The notes under the pieces are model-generated. The model worked only from the letters and a program-made list of their open reading frames with translations, did no database searches and was not told where the DNA came from. This document shows, in pieces, positions 21,344-29,963 of a stretch of 48,431 nucleotides of DNA. The position numbers and the translations under genes are program-made. This stretch comes from a virus. How positions within the stretch are numbered: position 1 is the stretch's first letter; each line of letters opens with the position of its first letter. The stretch is taken from IMG/VR virus record IMGVR_UViG_3300048017_000010, positions 1 to 48,431 of that record; one strand, written 5' to 3'.

Positions 21344-23056
21344 TTAAATCCTTAGTAAGCGAGCAATCTGACTCTCGCGTGTATCAATATTACCCGCCAA
21401 AGGCGCAGACAGGTCGGTTCCAAAAATATCCTGCATCAATTCTATGTCAGCGGAGTTTTCCTGACCAGAGGACACAACTGTGGGCGCTTGTTGCCCACCG
21501 CCCAAAAGAGACATTAGAGCGTTGAGGTCCACGCCTTTGTTTGACGGTGCGGCTGGACCTTTGGATGTTGCTGCCTTGCTCTGACCATCTGGCGCTGGCT
21601 TATTGATGAACGAGTTCGGATCACCCAAAGTTGGCGTGTAACTTTCAGGGATAAACCCCTGCTCCGTGATGTAGCCACCTTTGACGGGAATACGAAGACC
21701 TTGACCGCCACCCATGCCATCCAAGTTGGGGCTTTTAGGCATGTCCATTCCAAGGCTTGAAAGCCTGTCATAGTCCAGTAGATCGTAATTTACTGAACCG
21801 TCTTTATTGAAGACCTCTGGTGGAGCTGTAATTTGAAACCCTTGACCATCCGACTTGGGGCCAAGTCCGTAATCTGCACCAACGCCAAAATCTGTTGTGA
21901 ACTTGTAGTTTGGATCGTACGGTTTTTCGGAAAGGTCTACCATGCCCGCCGTATTTGGATCAAACGCTTGGTCGTAACCAAATGAATTTCTCTCAAAATC
22001 AGAAGACTTTGACCCGCTAGATAGCGCATCTTTGACTGCGATACTTCCTGCTGATGTGGCGGCAGCTATAAGGCTATTTTCATCAATACTGCCATTCCGC
22101 AATGTTGATGCAATCACGTTGTTAACAAACGATTTTCCAGCCGCATTTAGATCACCATAACCCGGAATCGTTGACGTTATCTCCGGCATGGCAGCACCTA
22201 CGCCGCCAGTTATCAAAGCCTGCAAAGGATCGCGCCCAGTAGCAACAGCAGCACCTACGTTACCCGCAATTTTGGCCCCGGTTTGACCCAACGCGTTAAC
22301 TACATCGGAGTTACCCGCTATGTTTCCTCCAACTTGCCCGCCAGCATAGGTAAGGGCAGCAGCCGCTGCAATGTCCTTAAGGTCTCTACCTTGCGCAGCT
22401 TGGAGAGCGGCAGACCCAAGGGGGCCACCAAAATAAGACGCCGCAATATTAGCTACAGCCGAAAGAATTGGGTCATCTAACATCTGGGCCAAATCGTTGC
22501 TCGATCCGCCGTATTGACTGTAGAAAACAGGGGTTCCATCGGGCTTAAATTGAACGTTGTACGCTGTGGAATCATCCCCCGCAAACGTCCCGCTCCATGT
22601 ACTTCCTTTTGCTTTATCGTAATACGAGCCGACTGCCTCTCCGGTTGCCTTGTTGTAATACTCCGGTACCATGGATGTAACGCCGTCTTCAAGGTCCCCT
22701 TGATCGTTGTACCGTTTTTCAGATGTAACTGTTTTATCGCGGACCCCAAACTGGTTGATGTCCGTGATGCCCTGCGCAGCCAACAAAGCGGCCATGTCGT
22801 AAGCGTTCTTTTCGGCAGAGCCGTAGCCCTCGCCACCCCAGTCACCTGAAGTACCCTGCGCCAGAATCTGCTGCGCTAGCGTACCCACCGCGCCTGTTTT
22901 TGGCATGGTTGTGGTTACTTCGTTTCTCGCCGCCCCAAGAAAACTATCCAACTCTCCCGCGTCAACGCTTTCACCAAAACCCCAGCTATTTATCTCCTCT
23001 TGTGAGGCCTCTCTGCCAAGCACGTTTCGGTACAAGTCTTCTGTAGTCGTTGCCAT
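21344..23056 (-). CDS. Gly/Ala-rich internal virion protein, 570 aa
   Basis: Strong AAGGAGA before ATG 23056. It begins with the DUF4214-like phrase L-Y-R-N-V-L-G-R-E-A-S-Q-E-E-I. Residues about 190-330 are Gly/Ala-rich with several potentially membrane-inserting stretches (A-A-A-A-A-L-T-Y-A-G-G, I-T-G-G-V-G-A-A-M-P). The C-terminal region is polar and ends L-L-R-I. Probably one of the proteins ejected to extend the short tail across the envelope; this is inference from composition and position. Confidence 0.7.
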   Translation of the reverse strand: MATTTEDLYRNVLGREASQEEINSWGFGESVDAGELDSFLGAARNEVTTTMPKTGAVGTLAQQILAQGTSGDWGGEGYGSAEKNAYDMAALLAAQGITDINQFGVRDKTVTSEKRYNDQGDLEDGVTSMVPEYYNKATGEAVGSYYDKAKGSTWSGTFAGDDSTAYNVQFKPDGTPVFYSQYGGSSNDLAQMLDDPILSAVANIAASYFGGPLGSAALQAAQGRDLKDIAAAAALTYAGGQVGGNIAGNSDVVNALGQTGAKIAGNVGAAVATGRDPLQALITGGVGAAMPEITSTIPGYGDLNAAGKSFVNNVIASTLRNGSIDENSLIAAATSAGSIAVKDALSSGSKSSDFERNSFGYDQAFDPNTAGMVDLSEKPYDPNYKFTTDFGVGADYGLGPKSDGQGFQITAPPEVFNKDGSVNYDLLDYDRLSSLGMDMPKSPNLDGMGGGQGLRIPVKGGYITEQGFIPESYTPTLGDPNSFINKPAPDGQSKAATSKGPAAPSNKGVDLNALMSLLGGGQQAPTVVSSGQENSADIELMQDIFGTDLSAPLAGNIDTRESQIARLLRI

Positions 23057-23076
23057 ATATTCTCCTTATTGCGGGG

Positions 23077-23385
23077 TTAGCCAACCAGCCAGTTTGTGCC
23101 GTCAGAGTAAACAGGTGCCTTTACTGCTCCTCCGCCAACAACTGCGCTTCCAAATGTCGGACCCGTTGCATCAGACACAAACGCCCTTGCGCCAGAGCCA
23201 GCATCCACTGCACTGGGTAAATCAGCCACAAGGTAATTTGTCGTTGCAGTAAGCTGCCCCAAAGTGGCCTGCACTTGGTTGAAGTAAAGGCGCAAAACAT
23301 TGTTTAGTTGATCTTGGTACTGCCGATCAAACTGTGTTGGCGATAGCGGCAAAGAGGGAGCGGCAAAGTTTCGTGCTGTAGCCAT
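23077..23385 (-). CDS. Conserved phage structural protein, 102 aa
   Basis: ATG 23385 overlaps the stop of the upstream HNH gene (TGATG). The first half is helical with Q-Y-Q-D-Q-L-N-N-V-L-R-L-Y-F-N; the second half has A-R-A-F-V-S-D-A-T-G-P-T-F and P-V-Y-S-D-G-T-N-W, a pattern common in phage tail and fibre-base proteins. It probably belongs to the tail module and would normally follow the nozzle gene, now separated by the endonuclease. Confidence 0.65.
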   Translation of the reverse strand: MATARNFAAPSLPLSPTQFDRQYQDQLNNVLRLYFNQVQATLGQLTATTNYLVADLPSAVDAGSGARAFVSDATGPTFGSAVVGGGAVKAPVYSDGTNWLVG

Positions 23386-24002
23386 CAATCACCCCAATGC
23401 AGACGTTCAAGTTCTTTACGAGCGGAAGCAGCCTCTTCAATTGTTTGGCAAGAACGAGAGTAAAACTTTTTCTTCTTGACCGTTATTTGTGCATACCACT
23501 TTGAATTTTTCATGTTGACCCCGGTAAATCCAGATGCGGATTCACGTCTTACTCGGACATTTCTATTTTGAACAGTAGGCGTTGCCCATCGACAATTGGA
23601 TGGAGTGTAATTTCCATACACATCAACCCGATCAAGCGTTTCATCTGCATTTGGTTCCCCCATATCGGACGCAAAAACCAAATAGTCATGCCACTCAAGG
23701 CAAACCAACACGCCAACAGCACCATATTTTTTGTAGTCTTTGTCTTTTTGGTTGTAGCAACGGCGCATCATTGATCTCCATGTGTTGTAGGAAGATTTTT
23801 TATACCCTCCATGCTTGAAATTTGGAATGATGCACCCGCAAGATGTGGTGTTTCCAGTAACCAAACTTCCAGACGGCACAATTGTTTCATTGCCGCACTC
23901 GCATAAACAGCGCCACAAAACTTTTTTTAAATTGTTGCGGCCAGCTTGCTCTACGATGGTTAATTTACCAAAAACCTGACCAGTTCGATCTACAAATTTC
24001 AT
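23385..24002 (-). CDS. HNH-AP2 homing endonuclease, 205 aa
   Basis: Start set at ATG 24002; upstream codons overlap the nozzle gene. Order: a small beta domain, a zinc site C32-x-C34-x-C36 with C55-x-C57, the HNH region with T-L-D124-R-V-D127 and N136-C-R-W139, then an AP2-type DNA-binding domain (about 158-203: S-G-F-T-G-V, K-W-Y-A-Q-I). This is a typical free-standing homing endonuclease of phages. It sits between tail nozzle and tail genes, is coupled to the downstream gene, and its ribosome site is inside a hairpin. Confidence 0.88.
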   Translation of the reverse strand: MKFVDRTGQVFGKLTIVEQAGRNNLKKVLWRCLCECGNETIVPSGSLVTGNTTSCGCIIPNFKHGGYKKSSYNTWRSMMRRCYNQKDKDYKKYGAVGVLVCLEWHDYLVFASDMGEPNADETLDRVDVYGNYTPSNCRWATPTVQNRNVRVRRESASGFTGVNMKNSKWYAQITVKKKKFYSRSCQTIEEAASARKELERLHWGD

Positions 24003-24007
24003 GTCAA

Positions 24008-24027
24008 GACTCCGTGTTGAAGGAGTC
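24008..24027 (-). promoter_or_regulatory. Hairpin sequestering the HNH-AP2 ribosome binding site
   Basis: On the mRNA, GACTCC pairs perfectly with GGAGTC across an 8-base loop, and GGAG is the ribosome site for ATG 24002. In long transcripts from the upstream tail gene this would lower endonuclease translation, as known for some T4 intron endonucleases. Confidence 0.5.
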
Positions 24028-24063
24028 ATCGGTATACATGAATGATTTGAATCGGTATACATG
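24028..24063. repeat. 13-bp direct repeat before the HNH-AP2 gene
   Basis: ATCGGTATACATG occurs at 24028-24040 and again at 24051-24063, separated by 10 bases, in the gap between the nozzle stop (24064) and the endonuclease start. It may be a footprint of insertion, a regulatory site or part of an endonuclease-specific promoter. Confidence 0.8.
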
Positions 24064-25986
24064 TCAACGTCTGCCATCAGACTTGATGTCAATTCGTGGA
24101 GCGCCAAGCTGCCATGTGGTTCCCACCCTATCTGACTCAACTTTGAAAATCATCTGCCGCCCCCGCACTCGGATATACACCTGCCCCGTAAACTCTTCCA
24201 CAGGCACGCTTGCCGTGCGCTGAATTCCAGCACTGCTTGTTCCTGCTGTAGATCGAGGATCGGTATAACCAGACCCAGAGTTAACCAGAGGAATGAGCGT
24301 CATTGTGCATTGAGGCTCCATCTCTCCAGTGGAGCCACGGAATGTAAGGTCGGGGATAACCCGCCACACAAAACCAAAATTGTGCCCGTCATCAATATCA
24401 AACTCAGACGAGCCAATAGACGCCGCAATAGCAATAGGAGTGCCCGTCTCGTTGTCATCAACGCCCAACTCATGATTGACCAAATTATTGTTGTACGTTG
24501 CAGCAAGCGGATAATCCTGCAAACCGGAATCAAGCCACGCTGTTCTACCCATGGTCCCGTAGTACCAAATGTCTTCGGCGTAGTTGTATATAACGTACTT
24601 ATCTATTTCTTGGCTACTGGCAGAGCAGTAAAACCACCAGACCTCATTGAAGCCTTCGTTTGTTCCGGCAAAAACTTGTTGCGATTGGTTGTAGTTAATA
24701 TCGCTAAAAATGTACTGCCGCAAATCGCAGCGCATAGTCTGGACTCTGCCATCGTATTTGTAGAACTTATCCACCCCCATCCAATACACCACGCCTGACG
24801 CCTGTGCCGCAGAGTTTGGACCAATGATTGATATGTTGTCACCAAGCAGTTGGGCGCTCCAAACGGCTGGCACACCAACGTACTGCATTGAGTACAAAGC
24901 AGAATCAGTCCAGACAACAATTTCCTGCCGCGTTTGCAAGCAAGCAACCAATTCCGACCCATGAGAAAGCTGCAAGCTGCCAGCTTGGTTGGTTGGTTCG
25001 GGCGTCCAGTAAGCGGCATTTTCTTGATCCGACCAGCGAATCAGCAATTGATTCTGCACAGCGGAACCGTAATCATTGCAGCCAAACGCAAGAACAAATC
25101 GACTCACATCAGACACAAACGTGAATTTTTGAACCGTTGGCACGTCGGCGGCACCGGAAAGTGATTGCAGAAGAGCCCCTCTTGTCGTAACAGAGGTGGA
25201 TGCGTCCCAGTAATAAATAGCCCCATCACGGATTGAGAAAATTAAGTCCTCGCCAAAGTTGGTTTGACTCCAAAGTCTCAGATTTGATATTGCTAGACCG
25301 CCAGAACCGGAGCCTCCTGTACCCCATACTCCAGCGCCCCACACTCCTCCACCCCATCCGGTTAGGGGAATTTGATTGGCCGGAGTTACATTCAACTGAT
25401 ACGCCGCAGAAACCGTACCGCCACCAGGGGAGCCGGATACATCTGCTGCGTTTGCTGTAACGGATAAATTAATTGCGTACGTGTCTACCGTTAAAAATGT
25501 GATTTGGTACTCGCGGTTTAACACGCTTGCCGTAACATTTCCACCCAAACCAGTCGCACCACTGAATGTAACAAAGTCACCCTCAACGCATCCATGCGCA
25601 ACATCTGTCACTGTAAGAACTGATGAGTCCAATGTCGCTGTAAATGGGTTTGTGATTGTGGCCGTTCCTCGTAGTGGGGTGATGTCGTTGTAATTTCCAC
25701 CGCGCTCAATGTAGAACTTTAAATTTGTTCCAACTCCAACAAGATTTAATCCGCCGAGAGTTACCCAATTCCACAGTGAACGGCAAGTCCCAAGAAATGT
25801 GCTGGTGGAAATGCGAACCCATCCGCCAATTTTTTCAGGCGTCCCTGCGCGGAAGCGAACTTTTTCTGACTCGTACCAACCGCCAGCAACTTGCGTAGAA
25901 GTGCTTACCGATCCAAGAGCCTCCGATGCGTAGCGCGTGTTTTCGCGTGCAACTCCGGGGCGGAAAATTAATTTCTTGAGGGGCAT
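24064..25986 (-). CDS. Tail nozzle/tubular protein (T7 gp12 / P22 gp10-like), 640 aa
   Basis: Begins R-P-G-V-A-R-E-N-T-R-Y and W-Y-E-S-E-K-V-R-F-R, and ends with R-G-R-Q-M-I-F-K-V-E-S-D then W-Q-L-G-A-P-R-I-D, both strong hallmarks of the phage stabilisation/nozzle family. The body is strand-rich with repeated W and G blades, as expected for a beta-propeller that closes the distal tail of a podovirus. Length fits. AAGGTAAACAC precedes ATG 25986. It identifies the virion as short-tailed. Confidence 0.82.
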   Translation of the reverse strand: MPLKKLIFRPGVARENTRYASEALGSVSTSTQVAGGWYESEKVRFRAGTPEKIGGWVRISTSTFLGTCRSLWNWVTLGGLNLVGVGTNLKFYIERGGNYNDITPLRGTATITNPFTATLDSSVLTVTDVAHGCVEGDFVTFSGATGLGGNVTASVLNREYQITFLTVDTYAINLSVTANAADVSGSPGGGTVSAAYQLNVTPANQIPLTGWGGGVWGAGVWGTGGSGSGGLAISNLRLWSQTNFGEDLIFSIRDGAIYYWDASTSVTTRGALLQSLSGAADVPTVQKFTFVSDVSRFVLAFGCNDYGSAVQNQLLIRWSDQENAAYWTPEPTNQAGSLQLSHGSELVACLQTRQEIVVWTDSALYSMQYVGVPAVWSAQLLGDNISIIGPNSAAQASGVVYWMGVDKFYKYDGRVQTMRCDLRQYIFSDINYNQSQQVFAGTNEGFNEVWWFYCSASSQEIDKYVIYNYAEDIWYYGTMGRTAWLDSGLQDYPLAATYNNNLVNHELGVDDNETGTPIAIAASIGSSEFDIDDGHNFGFVWRVIPDLTFRGSTGEMEPQCTMTLIPLVNSGSGYTDPRSTAGTSSAGIQRTASVPVEEFTGQVYIRVRGRQMIFKVESDRVGTTWQLGAPRIDIKSDGRR

Positions 25987-26023
25987 GTGTTTACCTTAGC
26001 GTTGCGGCATTTTCGCACCGAAC

Positions 26024-26497
26024 CTACTTTGGGGCTACGCAAACATTACGCACGTACCCCTGCAAGCCTACGAGTTGCGCCGCCAAGAAATCAGCTCCTG
26101 CCGCCACTTCGACAAGAGTTGCCGCACAAGATCCGAGTAGCTGCCGCTCAATGGTGGCTCCATCAGTTCTGGGGATGGTGGCGGAATTTGAACTGGCAGC
26201 AGGGGCTGGGATGGCGTAGAGTTCGTTGCGCAACCCATCAAGCTCAGCACGAGCACTGCGAGCAGCCACAGCCGCTTTGCGTTTCTCAATGGCATACGCC
26301 TCCTCTACTTTTTGTTTAGCCGCACCAAGGGCTTGTTCTTGCGCTCTAGCGGCCTCAGTGGATTTTGTCAGGCTCACCGAATGAGCTTCCTGCATCTGAG
26401 CAATGCGTGTGTTGAACCGCCAGTCCTGTACCTGCCACACGCCAAGGGATGCAATGACTGCACCCACCAGACCAGAAGCAATGTGGGTATAGCTCAT
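26024..26497 (-). CDS. Inner-membrane spanin (Rz-like), 157 aa
   Basis: ATG 26497 overlaps the endolysin stop (ATGA). One N-terminal hydrophobic segment (about 6-22) is followed by a long charged coiled coil (about 30-95) in the periplasm, the i-spanin plan. The C-terminal part contains two cysteines. With the lipoprotein encoded inside it, it would fuse inner and outer membranes in the final lysis step. Confidence 0.78.
   Translation of the reverse strand: MSYTHIASGLVGAVIASLGVWQVQDWRFNTRIAQMQEAHSVSLTKSTEAARAQEQALGAAKQKVEEAYAIEKRKAAVAARSARAELDGLRNELYAIPAPAASSNSATIPRTDGATIERQLLGSCAATLVEVAAGADFLAAQLVGLQGYVRNVCVAPK
26068..26295 (-). CDS. Outer-membrane spanin lipoprotein (Rz1-like), nested in Rz frame
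   Basis: Entirely inside the i-spanin gene in a different frame. The product (75 residues) has a basic start, a hydrophobic signal and lipobox L-M-G-C22, then a proline-rich stretch (P-L-L-P-V-Q-I-P-P-P-S-P) and a basic helical end. This is the textbook o-spanin composition, and embedding within the Rz gene is a known architecture. It would anchor in the outer membrane and bind the i-spanin coiled coil. Confidence 0.8.
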   Translation of the reverse strand: MPLRNAKRLWLLAVLVLSLMGCATNSTPSQPLLPVQIPPPSPELMEPPLSGSYSDLVRQLLSKWRQELISWRRNS

Positions 26498-26955
26498 TTG
26501 AGTCCCATGCACTTCTGGTATTCAGCCTGTCGGCGCTTGGTCAGGCCAGCCAAAGGAGCGCCATTGAACTTGTCCCAACGAAGCAACTCCTCGCAAGCAC
26601 CAGCGTAGTCAAATGATTGCAGCTTCTTCACCAACGTTGAGCCACATGCCGCACGAGAGCCTACGTTGAACGACCAAGAAATAATTGAATCCCACTCATG
26701 CTGGTACAGTGGCACCTCACCAATGCACTGGCGCATCTGCTGCTGGAACACGTCAGCCTGCTGGTTGAGTCGGATTAGCGCACGCACTGGGTCGGTTTTC
26801 TGCCCGAGCCTGACATCCTGCGCATCGCCAAAGCCGAGCGTCGGCCTATCCCCTTTGACGGGCACGTATGCCACATCGCGGTAGCCCTCATGCACAGCCA
26901 AGCCAACCAAGGCCGAGGCACTTAGGGTCAGACTAGCAACAAGGGTGCGGTTCAT
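26494..26955 (-). CDS. GH24-type lysozyme endolysin, SAR-like N-terminus, 153 aa
   Basis: An uncleaved-type signal anchor with small residues (S-L-T-L-S-A-S-A-L-V-G-L-A) precedes H-E23-G-Y, the catalytic Glu, and P-T39-L-G-F-G, the substrate-cleft Thr. The usual Asp/Cys between them is not at standard spacing (position 32 is Pro; D36 is nearest), as in a subgroup I recall from proteobacterial phages. W-S-F-N-V-G and G-S-T-L fit the helical lobe. It cuts peptidoglycan glycan strands; the SAR start would let it reach the periplasm through the host Sec system. Confidence 0.82.
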   Translation of the reverse strand: MNRTLVASLTLSASALVGLAVHEGYRDVAYVPVKGDRPTLGFGDAQDVRLGQKTDPVRALIRLNQQADVFQQQMRQCIGEVPLYQHEWDSIISWSFNVGSRAACGSTLVKKLQSFDYAGACEELLRWDKFNGAPLAGLTKRRQAEYQKCMGLK

Positions 26956-27380
26956 GCGGAGGGGTAGCGCGCTTTGATCTCAGCCACCTTGTCCAGCCAC
27001 TCCTGCTGAGTGGCCTCACCGCGCTGCGACATGAAGAACAGAGGGTCGGACTCGTTGCGGTACGCCTCGGATCGTTGGGCTTCAACTTTTGCTGCGCTGG
27101 CAGCGGCTTCGTTCGCCAACTCGTCAGCGGTCTTATTGCGTACAGTCCAAGTAGTCTCCCAGCGTTGGCGCTCTGTGTTGAACGCGCAGCCGTCTTGCGT
27201 TGCAACCTGCACTGCCGGGTCATACTGCACCCCAGTGCTGACCACGGGGAAAACGTTGTAAGACGCCAACATAGCATCTGTTGGGTTGACGGGGAAGCTG
27301 ATTTGCGGGTTGTCGCTTCGCAGGTCTCCAGCAAAGTAAGAAAACTTTTTGACAATTTGGTTTGGTGCGAGTACGTACAT
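26952..27380 (-). CDS. Tail-fibre-associated protein, possibly assembly chaperone, 142 aa
   Basis: AAGGA precedes ATG 27380. The N-terminal half is strand-rich; residues 85-110 are an Ala/Glu-rich helix; the end has F-F-M-S-Q-R-G-E-A-T-Q-Q-E-W-L-D-K-V-A-E-I-K, similar to C-termini of tail-fibre assembly proteins. It lies between fibre genes and lysis genes, the usual place for such chaperones. ATGA overlap with the endolysin. Confidence 0.5.
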   Translation of the reverse strand: MYVLAPNQIVKKFSYFAGDLRSDNPQISFPVNPTDAMLASYNVFPVVSTGVQYDPAVQVATQDGCAFNTERQRWETTWTVRNKTADELANEAAASAAKVEAQRSEAYRNESDPLFFMSQRGEATQQEWLDKVAEIKARYPSA

Positions 27381-27392
27381 TGCTGTATTCCT

Positions 27393-28703
27393 TTATGCCG
27401 GTTTGATGGCGAGCATCAGTCCTGAAACCCCAGATGCTGACCCCGTTGTCATGGATCGAGTCCCTGTTGCCCCAGAGGTCACAAGCTGGTCGCAAATTTT
27501 GTAGCTGGGTATGGTGGCGTCATTGTCTGTCACGCGAGCGGTCATGTCAGTTGGAGTGCCCAACGTAATGCTGGCCGCTGATCTTGCGCCTACGGCAATC
27601 AAAACAGAAAAACTAACGCTTGGGCTGATGGATGGCAGGACCAGTGGGTCGGTGCCTGTTGTGAATGCCCCCACAGTATCGTATGCGGCGTCGCTGTAGG
27701 TCAAAATTGACGCGGCAAGTCCGACCGCTGTTGAACTATTGATCGTGAACGTATAGCTTGCAGGCTCAGATGGTCCTGCAACTTTATATGCAACGCGCAC
27801 CGATGGGATTACCCCTTGATCGGCAACCTCTGTCCACCCGGTATCCCCGGTCCACGTTCGAGTAGACCCGCAAGACCCAACCATGACCATGAGGTCGCCT
27901 TCAGCCGTTCCCGCAGGTTTGTTAACTACAATGGTTGCTCCAGATGCGGCAGATGTGCTTTCCTGTGCCACAAACGTAGGCGTTGGGCCGTAGTAGACGG
28001 GCCGCAGAGCCAATGAAACCGCAGCCCATGAGTATGCCGTTGAGTCTACCCCGCTAAACGTAAACGCTGCGGGGTTAAATGCCCCGGAAGTCCAATTTAC
28101 ATACCCCGCGCCAACGGTTACATCTTCAGTGTCGTTGCTCCCAACAGAAAGAAACCCTGAAAGATCAGAGCTGGAGAAAGTCTGAGTACCTGCGGTGTGA
28201 CCGCCTGCGCCACCAGAAACAATTACGGTGCCGCGTGTGATGGGTGTAATCGCCGGAGGGTTGCAAAGGACGCTGTTTACGCCTGTTGCGGTTGTTCGGG
28301 TAACTTCCAAAGGAAGCGCCGTGTCAACGTTGCGCCAAACCTGAACCACAACAGCGCCAGCATTCGCAGAGTCGCCAGTACCCCCAAGTATCGCAAACGT
28401 GCTATCCGGGGTTCCACCCATAAACTTGTACGCTACCAGCAGGTTGGTATCTGAAGTATCGTTGGCGTAGAGTTGAGCAACCTCGGTATATCCCGAGATG
28501 GTTAAAACCTCATCCGCAGTAGACCCTACTCCAAAATAAACTAAAACCACGTCCCCCGCAGACGCGGACGCCGATATTCCACCTGTTAAGTTGCCACCAA
28601 ACGTAACAACAATGGTAGAAGACGTCCCCGCAAATCCCGAGGTGTACCCTCCAACGTACTGAATGCCGTTTGCGGAGGCCGCTTTCACCAATGTAGACAG
28701 CAT
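27393..28703 (-). CDS. Fibre-like adhesin with two beta-sandwich domains, 436 aa
   Basis: Starts at the TAATG overlap with the previous fibre gene. Two similar domains are visible: both run strand-rich with G-D-V/G-D-L at the strand edge (A-S-A-G-D-V-V-L-V-Y and A-E-G-D-L-M-V-M-V), a G-Y-T-E-V/G-W-T-E-V phrase, then V-A-Y-K, and later T-F-A/T-F-T followed by a hydrophobic strand. This duplicated adhesin fold is typical of phage receptor-binding or surface-attachment proteins. Exact target unknown. Confidence 0.65.
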   Translation of the reverse strand: MLSTLVKAASANGIQYVGGYTSGFAGTSSTIVVTFGGNLTGGISASASAGDVVLVYFGVGSTADEVLTISGYTEVAQLYANDTSDTNLLVAYKFMGGTPDSTFAILGGTGDSANAGAVVVQVWRNVDTALPLEVTRTTATGVNSVLCNPPAITPITRGTVIVSGGAGGHTAGTQTFSSSDLSGFLSVGSNDTEDVTVGAGYVNWTSGAFNPAAFTFSGVDSTAYSWAAVSLALRPVYYGPTPTFVAQESTSAASGATIVVNKPAGTAEGDLMVMVGSCGSTRTWTGDTGWTEVADQGVIPSVRVAYKVAGPSEPASYTFTINSSTAVGLAASILTYSDAAYDTVGAFTTGTDPLVLPSISPSVSFSVLIAVGARSAASITLGTPTDMTARVTDNDATIPSYKICDQLVTSGATGTRSMTTGSASGVSGLMLAIKPA

Positions 28704-29536
28704 TATGCGTCCCCCACCCGAGCGCCATAAACAACCGAGCCAACCTTCCACAACACAATTGCTGTTGCACCAGTTGTGTTAAGTGTGGGAGCCGAGCCGC
28801 CGTTGGTTTTCCATGTTACCGCCACCGAAGTCCATGTAATGGTGTACGCAGTTCCGTCATCAATCATTAGCGTCATAGACTGGCCGTCCGCCCATGTTCC
28901 GGCAGTAGGAGTCGAGTTGGCGCTTAAAGTCCATGTTTGAATTGAACCGTTAGCTGGCGAAAGCGCAGGAGTTGTGCCAGTGACTGCAAAAACTTCTTCA
29001 GTGTAGCCGTCGTTTAGCGTGATACCAGAGGCGGTTCCACCTGTGATTGCTGGGGTGTTAATGACTGGCGAAGTCAGTGTTTTGTTTGTTAGAGTCTGAG
29101 TCCCGTTTAGGGTGACATCACCTGCGCCTGCTGCGCTTGTGGATACTTTTACAAAGTCAGACCCAGCCCAAGCGGCAACGCACCGCTCGCCAGCCACAAT
29201 TGTTATCCCGGTAGTTGGCCCAACCCCGCGAAGTACTATGGAGCCAGTCCCGTCGTTTACAACAACGTACGCTTTGCTTTGCGCCGGAGCAGTGATGTTT
29301 CGCGTAGTGGCACCATTGCTTGCCACCCATCGCAAAACCATTTGACGGGCTTGATTTTCCGAAAGAGCAGTTGTTGTCAGTGTTACGTCTGCATCAAAAC
29401 TGATGGTTGTTGTCCCTGCAATAGCAGAATCCACCAGAGACGTAATTGAGTCGTTGACAACATCTCCCCATGTTCCATCAAGCTCTCCGTCAACGGGCAG
29501 TGCCAGCCCAAGTAACGTGGTATTTCCGGTTGCCAT
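28703..29536 (-). CDS. Tail fibre protein, 277 aa
   Basis: AAGGAGC before ATG 29536. The start L-P-V-D-G-E-L-D-G-T-W-G-D-V-V-N and the central G-T-Q-T-L-T-N-K-T-L-T-S-P-V-I-N repeat phrase are characteristic of phage tail fibres and their trimeric stems. The C-terminal 80 residues form a small beta domain (W-T-L-S-A-N, M-T-L-M-I-D-D-G) likely to contact the receptor. Coupled to the downstream adhesin gene. Confidence 0.78.
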   Translation of the reverse strand: MATGNTTLLGLALPVDGELDGTWGDVVNDSITSLVDSAIAGTTTISFDADVTLTTTALSENQARQMVLRWVASNGATTRNITAPAQSKAYVVVNDGTGSIVLRGVGPTTGITIVAGERCVAAWAGSDFVKVSTSAAGAGDVTLNGTQTLTNKTLTSPVINTPAITGGTASGITLNDGYTEEVFAVTGTTPALSPANGSIQTWTLSANSTPTAGTWADGQSMTLMIDDGTAYTITWTSVAVTWKTNGGSAPTLNTTGATAIVLWKVGSVVYGARVGDA

Positions 29537-29546
29537 TTAAAGCTCC

Positions 29547-29963
29547 TTAGTTTGAACTGCGGATCAGCGCAGATGTTGCGCTGTTGCTTGGCATAGTGAT
29601 GGTGAAGTTGGCGGAAGTCTTGTCCGAGCCAAAATCCAGCACTGCAATTGCCCTATCCGCTTTGCTGCTGTTATAGATTAATGCGCATCGAGCCGTCACC
29701 GCCGCGTCAAACACCACATTGGCAAAGTTTACATAAGCCGTAAAGCCCGAAGAGCTGACCGTTACGCCTGTCATCTCAACGCCGCCAGCCACGTAGCCGC
29801 CCCCTGTCACTTCGTTGCTTGTGGAGTACGCCGTAGTGCCTTCGTTTAAGTCGGCGCTGGCTGTGTACAGGGCGATCTTGAGCACATCGGTGGTTAGGTC
29901 GTGGATGCCCTCGTACAGCTCCTTCTTGAAGCTGGTGGTCTGCGTCTGGAGGATCGTGCTCAT
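29547..29963 (-). CDS. Conserved structural protein, 138 aa
   Basis: The pattern Q-T-T-S-F-K-K-E-L-Y-E-G, then L-K-I-A-L-Y-T-A-S-A-D-L, then G-G-Y-V-A-G-G, and F-T-I-T-M-P-S-N matches a beta-rich virion protein common in podophages and siphophages near fibres. It may be a fibre-base or decoration protein. ATGA overlap with the upstream adaptor gene. Confidence 0.68.
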   Translation of the reverse strand: MSTILQTQTTSFKKELYEGIHDLTTDVLKIALYTASADLNEGTTAYSTSNEVTGGGYVAGGVEMTGVTVSSSGFTAYVNFANVVFDAAVTARCALIYNSSKADRAIAVLDFGSDKTSANFTITMPSNSATSALIRSSN

